Source of the DNA: Elusimicrobiota bacterium
Lineage (GTDB): Bacteria > Elusimicrobiota > Elusimicrobia > FEN-1173
Assembly: GCA_016788905.1 (NCBI GenBank)
Contig: JAEURZ010000002.1
Location: forward strand, 31,383 to 95,382
DNA length: 64,000 nt
Reading direction: 5' to 3'
In this document: piece after piece, positions 50,967-59,170 of the stretch
Numbering within the stretch: position 1 is the first letter of the stretch
Layout of the letters: each line of letters begins with the position of its first letter
The notes under the pieces: generated by a model
The model's database searches: none
Seen by the model: the letters and a program-made list of their open reading frames with translations, nothing else
Told to the model about the DNA's origin: nothing
Position numbers and translations under genes: made by a program

Positions 50967-50995
50967 CATATAACCCTTGAAATCATCATTTTCAA
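50967..50995 (-). promoter_or_regulatory. Promoter of the six-gene envelope operon
   Basis: Reading leftward, TTGAAA (50995-50990, 5/6) and TATATG (50972-50967, 4/6) are 17 bases apart. Transcription would start near 50960, about 67 bases before the ATG at 50893. Confidence 0.5.
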
Positions 50996-51002
50996 GGGTT
51001 AT
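50970..51002. promoter_or_regulatory. 13-base inverted repeat covering the envelope operon promoter
   Basis: ATAACCCTTGAAA (50970-50982) and TTTCAAGGGTTAT (50990-51002) are perfect inverted copies around seven bases. The repeat spans the -35, the spacer and the edge of the -10. It is either a strong operator or, as RNA from either strand, a hairpin; no T-run follows. Confidence 0.55.
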
Positions 51003-51092
51003 TTAGCCCTTTTCTGAAATCAAAACGAACCTAAAAATCATTACAAATAGAACTGTTTGGAAACCCGGTAACTTCTTAAATTCCAAATGTGT

Positions 51093-51098
51093 TAAAAT
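51093..51098 (+). promoter_or_regulatory. Possible -10 element of nfeD
   Basis: TAAAAT matches 5/6 of the -10 consensus and ends eight bases before the ATG at 51106, which would make the message leaderless. No -35 is evident, and no ribosome-binding site precedes the ATG, which agrees with a leaderless start. Confidence 0.3.
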
Positions 51099-51105
51099 TT
51101 TGTCA

Positions 51106-52455
51106 ATGAGAATTTCTCGATGGTTGGCTTTGGGGGGGACATTTCTCCTTCTAGGCACAGGCTTTCGAAGCGCCCCGACGGAGGGACACGGATCGTCCGG
51201 CCCCCTGTTCCGGATGGAACTCACGGGAACGGTTGACCCCGTGACGAAGGATTATCTTCTGGACGGACTCCGGCGCGCTCGCGAAGCCGGGGCCTCCGCG
51301 GTTCTTATTCGCATGGACACTCCGGGCGGATTGTTGGACGCCACGCGAGACATTGTCGCGGGGATTTTGAATTCCCCTGTTCCCATTATTGTCTATGTGG
51401 GGCCCCAAGGGGCCCGGGCGGCTTCCGCCGGCGTTTTCATCACGCTGGCCGCCGACGTGGCCGCCATGGCCCCTCAAACCCATTTGGGGGCTGCCCATCC
51501 TGTATCAGTGGGAGGCGGATTACCGTTCATGCCGGGTGGAAAAAAGGACAAAGAGACAGGAGAGGAAAATAAAAACAATACGTCGGTGATGGAAGAAAAA
51601 GCGGTGTCGGACACCTCCGCCTACGCCCGAACCCTGGCCACAACAAAGGGGCGGAACGCGGAGTGGGCCGAGCAAGCGGTCCGGAAAAGCGTTTCCCTCA
51701 CCTCGGATGAAGCACTGAAGAGCAACGTCATCGACCTCGTGGCGAAAGACGAGGACGACTTGATTCGGAAACTTTCGGGACGCGTCATCAAAAAAGGGGG
51801 CGTCACGTTGACGCTCCAGCTCGAACAGGCGGCCCGGGTGGATTATCTCATGAGCCCCCTCCGGCAATGGCTTCACCTGATTGCCAATCCCAATGTGGCC
51901 TACCTCCTCCTGGTGTTGGGGTTTTACGCTCTGGTCTACGAATTTTCCGCTCCCGGTATTGGGTTGGGTGCGATCACAGGGATTATCTGTCTCGTCTTGG
52001 CCTTCTTTTCCCTTCAAGTTCTTCCGCTCAATTTCGCGGGATTGGCCCTCCTGGTAGCCGGGTTGATCATGATGGGCCTGGATATCGTCGTGGGATCCCA
52101 CGGACTCCTCATTTTCGGCGGATTGGTTTCCTTCGCTCTGGGATCCTTCTTTCTCTTTGACGCCAACCAGGCCGTCTTCCGGGTTTCGATGCTGCTCATT
52201 TTGGCCATCCTCGCCACCTCGGGCGGGTTCTTCGGTTTAGTGGTTCGAAAGATATGGATCGCTCGACGCAAAAAACCCGTCACCGGGATCGATGGCTTAA
52301 TGGGCCAAACGGCGGAGGTTCGGGACGGGGGAATGGTTTTCGTGGAGGGAGCGTTGTGGACCGTGGAATCCGGTGCCGAAGGGCTTCCCCCAGGCACACG
52401 GGTACGTGTGGAAAAAGTTTTAGGGAATCGTTTGATCGTTCGTAAGGAGGCGTAA
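51106..52455 (+). CDS. NfeD/STOPP membrane-bound serine protease, long form
   Basis: This 449-residue protein has a signal segment, a ClpP-like serine protease domain (about 30-225; [20 protein letters not shown], catalytic Ser in [15 protein letters not shown]), four or five membrane helices (about 260-385) and a C-terminal OB-fold NfeD domain ([27 protein letters not shown]). Relatives cleave stomatin-like proteins, and the partner slipin gene follows after two bases. The ATG at 51106 is preferred to the TTG at 51100. Confidence 0.92.
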   Translation: MRISRWLALGGTFLLLGTGFRSAPTEGHGSSGPLFRMELTGTVDPVTKDYLLDGLRRAREAGASAVLIRMDTPGGLLDATRDIVAGILNSPVPIIVYVGPQGARAASAGVFITLAADVAAMAPQTHLGAAHPVSVGGGLPFMPGGKKDKETGEENKNNTSVMEEKAVSDTSAYARTLATTKGRNAEWAEQAVRKSVSLTSDEALKSNVIDLVAKDEDDLIRKLSGRVIKKGGVTLTLQLEQAARVDYLMSPLRQWLHLIANPNVAYLLLVLGFYALVYEFSAPGIGLGAITGIICLVLAFFSLQVLPLNFAGLALLVAGLIMMGLDIVVGSHGLLIFGGLVSFALGSFFLFDANQAVFRVSMLLILAILATSGGFFGLVVRKIWIARRKKPVTGIDGLMGQTAEVRDGGMVFVEGALWTVESGAEGLPPGTRVRVEKVLGNRLIVRKEA

Positions 52456-52457
52456 AA

Positions 52458-53198
52458 ATGTTATTTCCAATCGTTGTGGTGGGGTTGGTTTTGTGGTTGC
52501 TGGTGACAGCGATCCGCGTTGCCAACGAGTATGAAAGGGGTGTGATTCTTCGGTTGGGCCGGTTCCATTCCGTCAAAGGGCCGGGTCTTTTCTTAGCCAT
52601 TCCCTTTAACGTGGACAAGGTGTATAAAGTCGATCTTCGCACCGTCACGTGGGATGTCCCTGTCCAAGAAGTCATCACCAAAGACAACGTCCCCTGCAAA
52701 GTCAACGCGGTTTGCTACTTCAACGTGATCGACCCGGAACGCGCGGTTCTGAAAGTTCAAGATTACCGCATGGCCACATCCCAAATTGCCCAGACCACCC
52801 TGCGAAGCGTTTTGGGTCAGGTGGATTTTGACGAACTTTTGAGCCAACGCGAGAAGATCAACACCAAACTTCAGCAGATCATCGATCAACAGACAGATCC
52901 CTGGGGCATCAAGGTTTTAATCGTTGAAGTTAAAGATGTCCAAGTGCCGGAATCCATGCAACGGGCCATGGCGCACCAGGCCGAAGCCGAACGGGACCGA
53001 CGAGCCAAGATCATCACGGCGGAAGGCGAATTTCAGGCGGCCCAAAAATTAGCGGACGCGGCCCGCATTATCGGGGGGGAACCCGCGGCGATGCAACTCC
53101 GTTTCCTTCAAGCCGCCAAAGACATTAGCGGCGACAAAGGCTCGACCTTTATCCTGCCGATTCCGATTGAACTCCTAAAGTTCTTAGGTAAAAATTAA
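52458..53198 (+). CDS. Slipin/stomatin-like SPFH protein
   Basis: The 246-residue protein has one N-terminal membrane helix (about 3-19) and an SPFH domain ([40 protein letters not shown]) followed by a helical part rich in Ala/Glu/Arg ([20 protein letters not shown]) and [11 protein letters not shown]. Slipins form oligomeric rings in membrane microdomains and pair with NfeD, as here. GGAGG lies seven bases before the ATG and overlaps the nfeD stop region. Confidence 0.93.
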   Translation: MLFPIVVVGLVLWLLVTAIRVANEYERGVILRLGRFHSVKGPGLFLAIPFNVDKVYKVDLRTVTWDVPVQEVITKDNVPCKVNAVCYFNVIDPERAVLKVQDYRMATSQIAQTTLRSVLGQVDFDELLSQREKINTKLQQIIDQQTDPWGIKVLIVEVKDVQVPESMQRAMAHQAEAERDRRAKIITAEGEFQAAQKLADAARIIGGEPAAMQLRFLQAAKDISGDKGSTFILPIPIELLKFLGKN

Positions 53199-53214
53199 AG
53201 CGTCAAACACACTC

Positions 53215-53350
53215 TCTCCCTACCCGCTCCCGTAAACGGGAGAGGGAGAAAAATCTAAAAAACACGGGCGGGAAGTCGAAGTTAAGGTAAAGTTCCCTCG
53301 CTCGCTGGCGGGAGAGGGTGGGCCGAAGGCCCGGGAGAGGGTGGGGGTGG
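53215..53350. repeat. GGGAGAGGG-type palindromic repeats between slipin and thiI
   Basis: CTCCCGT and ACGGGAG (53227-53242) form an inverted repeat around AA, and CGGGAGAGGGTG occurs twice in 53304-53345, once beside a GGGCC-GAA-GGCCC hairpin. The motif matches the repeat at 38.4 kb. It separates two convergent genes and runs into the coding end of thiI. Confidence 0.65.
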
Positions 53351-54583
53351 AAGCACGGGGGAAGGAACAGATCGGAGCATCCCCTTCCTGATTTTCCCAG
53401 GGACCGCACGAAGTGTTTTCCCATCCCACAAGGACGCCAGGGCCAAAGACTCCTCGATCATTTTGCCCATATCGAGTTCCATTTCCAAACGGCGAATGAT
53501 CGATACCGCCACGTTGGTTTTGGGTTTCTTGGCCATGAGAGAACAACAGTCTTTATAGGGTTGAATGGCCAAGTCAAAAACATTGATTTTCCTAGCCAGA
53601 TCGATGATGGAATTTTTGTCGTAGGCAATAACCGGCTGAAATACAGAGAGCGATAAATCCGTTTGCACCGCCAATAAATTTTCGATGGTTTGACTGGCCA
53701 CCTGGCCAAGACTGTCCCCCGTGATGAGCGCCTGGTATTCCAACCGCCGCCCCATCACTTCCGCCGCTCGAAACATGAACCGGCGAAAGAAGACGGTCTC
53801 GAAGGAAGTCGGAACACTCAAAGACGCCGACACTTGATATCGATCGTGGGGGACAAGAAACAGGCGCAGGTCCGGGTTCCATATTTTGAGTGCCTCAAAC
53901 AAACCGATGATTTTTGTCCCGAGGACTTCCTCGGAAGACCGGTAGGGATGGAAATGCAGAAGGTCCACCCGCGCCCCACGCCGCATCATGAGCCACGCCG
54001 CCACGGGCGAATCGATCCCCCCTGAAAAGAGACACAACATTCGCCCCGATGAGGAGTGCGGCATCCCCCGCACCCCGTTCACGCGGCCAGAAACAACAGC
54101 GATTTCACGTTCGAGTACTTCGACTTGAATAACCAAATCCGGTTGGTGAAGATCAACGGTTAAACCTGAGCCCGTCATCACGGCCCCCCCCAATCGAACA
54201 CAAATATCTTGAGAGGAGAAGGGGTAGGTTTTGATCGAACGCCGTGCGTTCATCCGAAAGGATTTTAGATGGGGGTCACGGCGGGCCTCACCCAACGCGG
54301 CCGCCTCTATTTTTTCATAACCGGGGTCTTCGGGAGACCAGGGGAACAGTGTTCCAAAAGCATACCACGCCACACCGAAAACCTGTTCCAGGGCCCGTTC
54401 AATATTTTCTCGAAAACAGGGAGAGGGCAGTTCCGCGATCACCCGCGCGCTTTCCAACCGGACTTTAAGGGCGTTCGGGCCCAACCGACGGCGGATGTCT
54501 TCAGCGAACTTGCGTTCAAAAACCCGGCGGTTTCCGCCTTTGGTCCCCAACTCCGAATAATGAATCACGACGACGTTTTTCAT
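53282..54583 (-). CDS. thiI: tRNA 4-thiouridine synthetase ThiI
   Basis: The 433-residue protein has an N-terminal ferredoxin-like and THUMP domain (IHYSELGTKGGNRRVFERKF, then RNARRSIKTYPFSS-like) and a PP-loop ATPase domain (MLCLFSGGIDSPVAAWLMMR, ITGDSLGQVASQTIENL). It adds sulfur to uridine-8 of tRNA and supports thiamine thiazole synthesis. No rhodanese domain is present. The ATG at 54583 starts at the conserved N-terminus. The last 25 or so residues are Pro/Ser-rich (LRSVPSPVLPPPPSPG) because the frame runs into the palindromic repeats. Confidence 0.9.
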   Translation of the reverse strand: MKNVVVIHYSELGTKGGNRRVFERKFAEDIRRRLGPNALKVRLESARVIAELPSPCFRENIERALEQVFGVAWYAFGTLFPWSPEDPGYEKIEAAALGEARRDPHLKSFRMNARRSIKTYPFSSQDICVRLGGAVMTGSGLTVDLHQPDLVIQVEVLEREIAVVSGRVNGVRGMPHSSSGRMLCLFSGGIDSPVAAWLMMRRGARVDLLHFHPYRSSEEVLGTKIIGLFEALKIWNPDLRLFLVPHDRYQVSASLSVPTSFETVFFRRFMFRAAEVMGRRLEYQALITGDSLGQVASQTIENLLAVQTDLSLSVFQPVIAYDKNSIIDLARKINVFDLAIQPYKDCCSLMAKKPKTNVAVSIIRRLEMELDMGKMIEESLALASLWDGKTLRAVPGKIRKGMLRSVPSPVLPPPPSPGPSAHPLPPASEGTLP

Positions 54584-54663
54584 CAAGCGTCGATGGTAGC
54601 ACATTGAACAGGAAATGAATCAGCGTGAAGGAAACACCGAATCAAAAAAAATTGCGGGCAGGC

Positions 54664-55062
54664 TTAGGCGGCTTCCACTGAGACGGGGGGAGGTTTCCCT
54701 TGAACGACCCCGTCGTCCCAGGCGTCTCGGATCGTGATCAAGATTTCTTTGATCTTTTGAAGGGGTTCCGAATCTTTATTGAGGTTGGCACGGACAAGGG
54801 CGTCGTAAATGAAATCATAAAGAAGATAGAGACTTTGGGCGATGGATCCCCCGGCCTCCATGTTCAACCCGTTGGCCAGCGAAAGAACAATGTCTTGGGC
54901 TTTGATCAGCTGGTGGTGCGCTTCGGGCACACGCTTGGCGGCGATTTCCACTTCCGCTTTTCCGATCGCGGACAAAACGCCGTCATACAACATCAAAACC
55001 AATTTTGCGGGAGAGGCCGATTCCACTTCACGGGCTAAGTAGTTTTTCTGGATGGCGTTCAT
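54664..55062 (-). CDS. fliS: Flagellin export chaperone FliS
   Basis: The 132-residue helical protein matches FliS: NAIQKNYLAREVESASPAKL with the hallmark LVLMLYDGVLSAIGKAE, then GGSIAQSLYLLYDFIYDALV. FliS binds newly made flagellin in the cytoplasm and keeps it export-ready. It lies 14 bases after fliD, in the fliC-flaG-fliD-fliS order common to many bacteria. Confidence 0.93.
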   Translation of the reverse strand: MNAIQKNYLAREVESASPAKLVLMLYDGVLSAIGKAEVEIAAKRVPEAHHQLIKAQDIVLSLANGLNMEAGGSIAQSLYLLYDFIYDALVRANLNKDSEPLQKIKEILITIRDAWDDGVVQGKPPPVSVEAA

Positions 55063-55076
55063 GGTCGGTCTCTCTC

Positions 55077-57236
55077 CTATCGTGAAGATGATTGAACCAC
55101 TCCGTTATTTAAAAAATTCGATAAGGCCTGACTGTTGGTTTGGTTCCGGGACATGGCCTGTTCCATCTGAATGAATTGTTTTTCCAACCGAGCCATTTCC
55201 CGGTCCACCCGTTCATTGGTGGCTGAAATTTGGGTTTCCAGACGATTGCGCTCCTCCGTCACTTCTTTTCGAGCTGAAGAAAAGATTCCATCCACGTTGT
55301 CCGCTATGCGAGAGATAAACGCGCTGGTCCGGCGGCTTGTTCCCGTCGCCTCAAACGCTTCGAATTCCACAATCCGGGAGAGCCCATCCGCGGCGTGAAC
55401 ATCCAATACCTTGACCCGAAGTTGTTCCGTAAAATAATTGATCACCTGGGAGTTGACCCCGCGGGTGTTCCCCCGCACCGACGCCAAAGAAGTCCAGTGG
55501 GATTCTTCCGCGGGATTTCCCCCGATCCGGAGCGCCTGAAGGTCATAATCTTTGAGACCCCAGGAGGCCACGGGGTTCGCGTCCGTGTCCAGCGTGTGGA
55601 CAACCGCTCGGGTCACCGTGCGAGGAGAAGAAAATTGCAGCGTCACATAGTCTGGGAAAGTAGAGGCGGTGTCGTCCATCCACCCATCGCTCGGGTCCGG
55701 GCCAAAACGAACAGGATCAATGACCCCATTGGATACCCGATTGACGTCATACCCTGACGCGGTGCTGGAAGCCGTGCGCGTGGCCGCCAGTGCACCGTTC
55801 AACGTACTCGTGAACAGAGCCTGAACGTCAGTGAAATTGTTTTTGGTCCAATCCGAGAGGATGGCCTCATCGATTTCCAAGAGTCCCCCCTGGCCCGCCT
55901 TTACCCCAATCTGGAAAAGGGAGGACACTTGGGTACTTAACCCATTAACGGGCGAAATGATGGAATCCGTAATTCCAGCGACAGCGGTGGAAAGCAACGG
56001 GTTATTGAACAGTGGCCCACCTTTGGATTTCGTTTCCGCGTTGTAGGAGTTTTCTTTGGCCAACGCCGAGACAATGGCGTTATAGGATTCAATAAATGTT
56101 TTAACGGTGGACACCGCATCCTGCACATTGGATTCCACTTTGATGTCAACGGTCTTATTGACGTCGGCCGCGGCCAAAGTAAAAGAAACTCCTTGGATCG
56201 CCGAAGCAAACACATTGGTCCGGCTTTTGAAGAGTTGAGGTGCCGTCGTTCCGATCTCCACCTGGGCGTCTTGAGCCGTTTGGGTTTCAATAAACGTGAG
56301 ACCGGGATCGGAGGACGTCAAGGCGATTTGAGCCGATTCACCGGAATAACGGCTCACGATGGACAGGCGGTATGGTTGGGTGGCATCCCCATCGTTCACA
56401 ATGGCCGCCGAGAACGGTCCACCGAAAGCGTTAATGGCGTCACGGATTCCTGCCAGCGTATTGTTGGAAGAATCCACAGTGATTTGATAAAGGGGGGCAA
56501 GGTCTCCCCCCTCCAAAATCCCCGTGGTGGATGTCCCCAATAGGTTAAGAGAGGCAGCGGTGCTCCCCCCCTCTTCTTCCACGGTCAACGCTCCCGTGGT
56601 GAGCCCTGTATCGTCCTGGAGAAGAATCCCGGTCCCGTTGCTGTTCAGTTTCGCGGTGACGTTCACACCGGCCAATCCCGAAATATCATCCAAGACATCT
56701 TGAACGGTTGTGTGTCCAGTCAGATCGACCACGGCGGAAGCACCGCTTCGATCGGTGATCCGGATCGACCCTAAGGTCACGCCCGCGCCGTTGTTTAACA
56801 TGGAAAGAGACATCGTGGAGGTCAGGTCACGGTCAAGGGTCCCGTCACCCACGCCCAACGTAATCGTGCCCGACGCCATGACCTCACTGTCGATGGCCGC
56901 GAACCGGTTGGAAAGGCTTTCCTCCCCCCGCGCCATCTGGAGAACCCGAACCACGCGGACCCCCTCCTGGGCAGTCCCTGTCACCTGAGCCTCGAGAAGT
57001 GTGGCGTCACTGGAACTGGCTTTGGTTGGTTTCGTCGCAAACTTGTTGGTCACCGCTGTGGCGGAAACACGCAACGCGTTAAATTTCGCGGACATGCTGT
57101 CCCAGGCCGCTGTTTTTAAATCCAATTGCGTCTGCCGCGCTTGGAGCGCAACGATGGGTCGTTGGGCAATGGATTTTAACTGTTCCAAAATCCCCGACGT
57201 ATCCAACCCTGAGACAATTCCACCAATTTTAGGCAT
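55077..57236 (-). CDS. fliD: Flagellar filament cap protein FliD with discoidin-like insertion
   Basis: The 719-residue protein (family usually 450-650) caps the filament and folds exported flagellin. N-terminal PKIGGIVSGLDTSGILEQLK, the FliD middle (TAQDAQVEIG, FASAIQGVSFTLAAADVNKTVD-type) and the C-terminal coiled coil (about 640-710, DNVDGIFSSARKEVTEERNR) are typical. About 140 residues (496-635) inserted within FliD_C resemble an F5/8 type C (discoidin) carbohydrate-binding domain: SNGVIDPVRFG, YVTLQFSSPRTVTRAVVHTL, YDLQALRIGG, WTSLASVRGN and LRVKVLDV. The ATG at 57236 has AAGGAG six bases upstream; the frame is open 11 codons further within flaG. Confidence 0.92.
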   Translation of the reverse strand: MPKIGGIVSGLDTSGILEQLKSIAQRPIVALQARQTQLDLKTAAWDSMSAKFNALRVSATAVTNKFATKPTKASSSDATLLEAQVTGTAQEGVRVVRVLQMARGEESLSNRFAAIDSEVMASGTITLGVGDGTLDRDLTSTMSLSMLNNGAGVTLGSIRITDRSGASAVVDLTGHTTVQDVLDDISGLAGVNVTAKLNSNGTGILLQDDTGLTTGALTVEEEGGSTAASLNLLGTSTTGILEGGDLAPLYQITVDSSNNTLAGIRDAINAFGGPFSAAIVNDGDATQPYRLSIVSRYSGESAQIALTSSDPGLTFIETQTAQDAQVEIGTTAPQLFKSRTNVFASAIQGVSFTLAAADVNKTVDIKVESNVQDAVSTVKTFIESYNAIVSALAKENSYNAETKSKGGPLFNNPLLSTAVAGITDSIISPVNGLSTQVSSLFQIGVKAGQGGLLEIDEAILSDWTKNNFTDVQALFTSTLNGALAATRTASSTASGYDVNRVSNGVIDPVRFGPDPSDGWMDDTASTFPDYVTLQFSSPRTVTRAVVHTLDTDANPVASWGLKDYDLQALRIGGNPAEESHWTSLASVRGNTRGVNSQVINYFTEQLRVKVLDVHAADGLSRIVEFEAFEATGTSRRTSAFISRIADNVDGIFSSARKEVTEERNRLETQISATNERVDREMARLEKQFIQMEQAMSRNQTNSQALSNFLNNGVVQSSSR

Positions 57237-57246
57237 TCGGAACTCC

Positions 57247-57546
57247 TTAAGCGAAACCCTCATCGGCAACAGGAGGAGGAGAGGCCGGTGGGGGTGTTCG
57301 AAGACTGGCGGTCAATTGCCGCATCATTTCTAGAGCCTCTGTTTTAGAAACCACCCGAACCGGTTTGTTTGTTTCGGGATTAACTTCGGTCACTTTCGGC
57401 CCTTCTTTCGTCATCGTAAAATGGAGAACCACTTCGCGCATTGATTTTTCCTCATGTCTTAGGTACGCCCCACCACCCAACTTGTGCTTTCCCATCACCG
57501 CTGGCGGAAGCGCGCCCATGGCGCCAACACCCGGTAGAATTTCCAT
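57247..57546 (-). CDS. flaG: FlaG-like flagellar protein
   Basis: The 99-residue protein has a disordered N-terminal third and a FlaG-like core (REVVLHFTMTKEGPKVTEVN, VRVVSKTEALEMMRQLTA). FlaG affects filament length in other bacteria. It lies between fliC and fliD, typical for flaG. Its Pro-rich C-terminus ends ten bases before the fliD start. Confidence 0.8.
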   Translation of the reverse strand: MEILPGVGAMGALPPAVMGKHKLGGGAYLRHEEKSMREVVLHFTMTKEGPKVTEVNPETNKPVRVVSKTEALEMMRQLTASLRTPPPASPPPVADEGFA

Positions 57547-57573
57547 AACTCCCCCTCTTCCCGGACCCAGCCT

Positions 57574-57597
57574 GCCCCGCGGCTTACGCCGCGGGGC
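57574..57597 (-). other. GUAA-capped hairpin after fliC
   Basis: GCCCCGCGGC and GCCGCGGGGC pair perfectly (ten pairs) around GTAA, a GNRA tetraloop, 22 bases after the fliC stop. No T-run follows, so it probably stabilises or processes the flagellin message and lowers read-through to flaG-fliD-fliS. Confidence 0.65.
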
Positions 57598-57619
57598 CAG
57601 ACCGGTCCACGGAAACGTC

Positions 57620-59026
57620 TTAACGACCCAACAGGGACAGGATGGACGTGGGCGATTGATTTGCCTGCGCCAACATCGCGGTCGCGGATTGGATCAACAC
57701 CTGATACTTTGTGAAGCTCGCCATTTCGCTGGCCATGTCAACGTCTCGAACGCGGGACTCAGACGCCGTCACGTTTTCCAGGGCCACGTTGAGCGAGTTG
57801 ATTTTCGTTTCCAACGTGTATTTCTGGATGGCGCCGAGTTGGGCGCGCGCGGTGGAGAGGTCACTGATGGCTTCATCAATGATCGCGAGGGCGGTGGTCG
57901 GATCCGTGGTCAGGTTGGAGCTGGCACCCGTAAGGATGGCGTTCAACCCGGAGGAACCTCCCGCGGTCGTTCCGAGAGCCGCGGCACGAACGTCCTGAAT
58001 GGTCGCGCTCACGGTATCGCCCGCGGTCGAACCCACCTGGAATGTTAATGATCCCTGGCTAACCGAGACGGCGTTGGTGAAGGTCGCTGCCGTCACCCCT
58101 CCCTTGAAGGTGAGGGCCATCCCTGCATAGGAGGTCCCCGTGTTCGCGGTCAAGGTCAACCCGGAGCCTGTCGCGGCTTCCCCATTGATCGTTCCAGCAG
58201 AGTTGAGGCCCGTAGCGGCGTTAAACCCCGCGGCGCGAAGAAGGCCACTGGCGTCGTTTACGCTGACGGAATATGAAGCCCCATACTGGTTGTGGCGGAT
58301 GTCGATATTGTTCCCGTTCGCCACAGCCGTCAGGTCCAGGCCATTGGCTGTGAAACCAGCTTGCAACTCCGCGATGGTGGCAGCCTGGGTGGCCGTGTCT
58401 GTGAGGGAGATGGTGTAGCCATTCACAATCACGTTCCCTGCCCCAGCTGTTCCGCTCGAAACGTCCACCGATCCTGCGCTGGTCGCTCGAGTGGCCGCGG
58501 TCGAGAGAATGGTCGTCACCAGGTTCGTCCCTGCAGGAGCGGTGGTTCCCGCTGTGGCAGCGGAGAGGGCCGTGGAGTTGACCACTGTCGCGGTGTTGCC
58601 CAACGATCCGTTCAAGAGATTTTTTCCGCCAAAGTATGTGTTGTTGGCGATCTTGTTCAGAGCGCTGACGGCTTCATCCACTTGGTTCTGGTCAGCCGCG
58701 ATGGAGACAGAATCGTTCACACCGGTGTTTTTGGCGTGCAGGACCAAGGCGCGGATTTGGTTAAGAACGGAATGCATTTCTTGCATGTTTCCTTCCGCGG
58801 TCTGGATCATGGATGCGGCGTCCTGGGTGTTCGCCACGGCTTGTTTCAAACCCGTGATCTGCGCCCGGAACTGTTCAGACAGCACCAATCCGGCGGGATC
58901 GTCACCGGCTTTGTTGATCCGGTAACCGCTGGAAAGTTTTTCTAAGCTGGAACTGAACATGGATTCGTTTTTGGTAAGTTGCCGCCACGAGTTGAGGGCG
59001 GCGATGTTGTTCGCTATTCGTGCCAT
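57620..59026 (-). CDS. fliC: Flagellin
   Basis: The 468-residue protein has the conserved D0/D1 N-terminus (MARIANNIAALNSWRQLTKN, then SSLEKLSSGYRINKAGDDPAG) and C-terminus (SEMASFTKYQVLIQSATAML, NQSPTSILSLLGR), enclosing an Ala/Thr-rich variable domain (about 180-370). It forms the extracellular filament. AAGGAGG precedes the ATG at 59026 by six or seven bases, and a sigma-28 promoter lies at 59130-59156. Only one flagellin gene is present in the window. Confidence 0.96.
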   Translation of the reverse strand: MARIANNIAALNSWRQLTKNESMFSSSLEKLSSGYRINKAGDDPAGLVLSEQFRAQITGLKQAVANTQDAASMIQTAEGNMQEMHSVLNQIRALVLHAKNTGVNDSVSIAADQNQVDEAVSALNKIANNTYFGGKNLLNGSLGNTATVVNSTALSAATAGTTAPAGTNLVTTILSTAATRATSAGSVDVSSGTAGAGNVIVNGYTISLTDTATQAATIAELQAGFTANGLDLTAVANGNNIDIRHNQYGASYSVSVNDASGLLRAAGFNAATGLNSAGTINGEAATGSGLTLTANTGTSYAGMALTFKGGVTAATFTNAVSVSQGSLTFQVGSTAGDTVSATIQDVRAAALGTTAGGSSGLNAILTGASSNLTTDPTTALAIIDEAISDLSTARAQLGAIQKYTLETKINSLNVALENVTASESRVRDVDMASEMASFTKYQVLIQSATAMLAQANQSPTSILSLLGR

Positions 59027-59129
59027 GGTGTTTCCTCCTTGAGTTCGAAACCCAGGACTCCTTTCCTGAGTTGGGGCGGATCGCATTTTCTGTCCGTCCC
59101 CGCGGGGGCCCGAAGACCCTCCGAGTCCA

Positions 59130-59156
59130 TTATCGGCGGGAGGAAAAAGAACTTAA
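59130..59156 (-). promoter_or_regulatory. Sigma-28 (FliA) promoter of fliC
   Basis: Reading leftward, TTAAGTTC (59156-59149), 11 bases and GCCGATAA (59137-59130) match the consensus TAAAGTTT-N11-GCCGATAA at 6/8 and 8/8 with exact spacing. Transcription should start near 59122, leaving a leader of about 95 bases. FliA itself is outside the window. Confidence 0.85.
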
Positions 59157-59170
59157 GCAGAGGGGAGGAC

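Noticed and set aside
57547..57619. Intrinsic terminator after fliC
   Set aside because: The hairpin is strong but lacks a T-run, and flaG-fliD-fliS follow without another promoter, so it was listed as a stability element.
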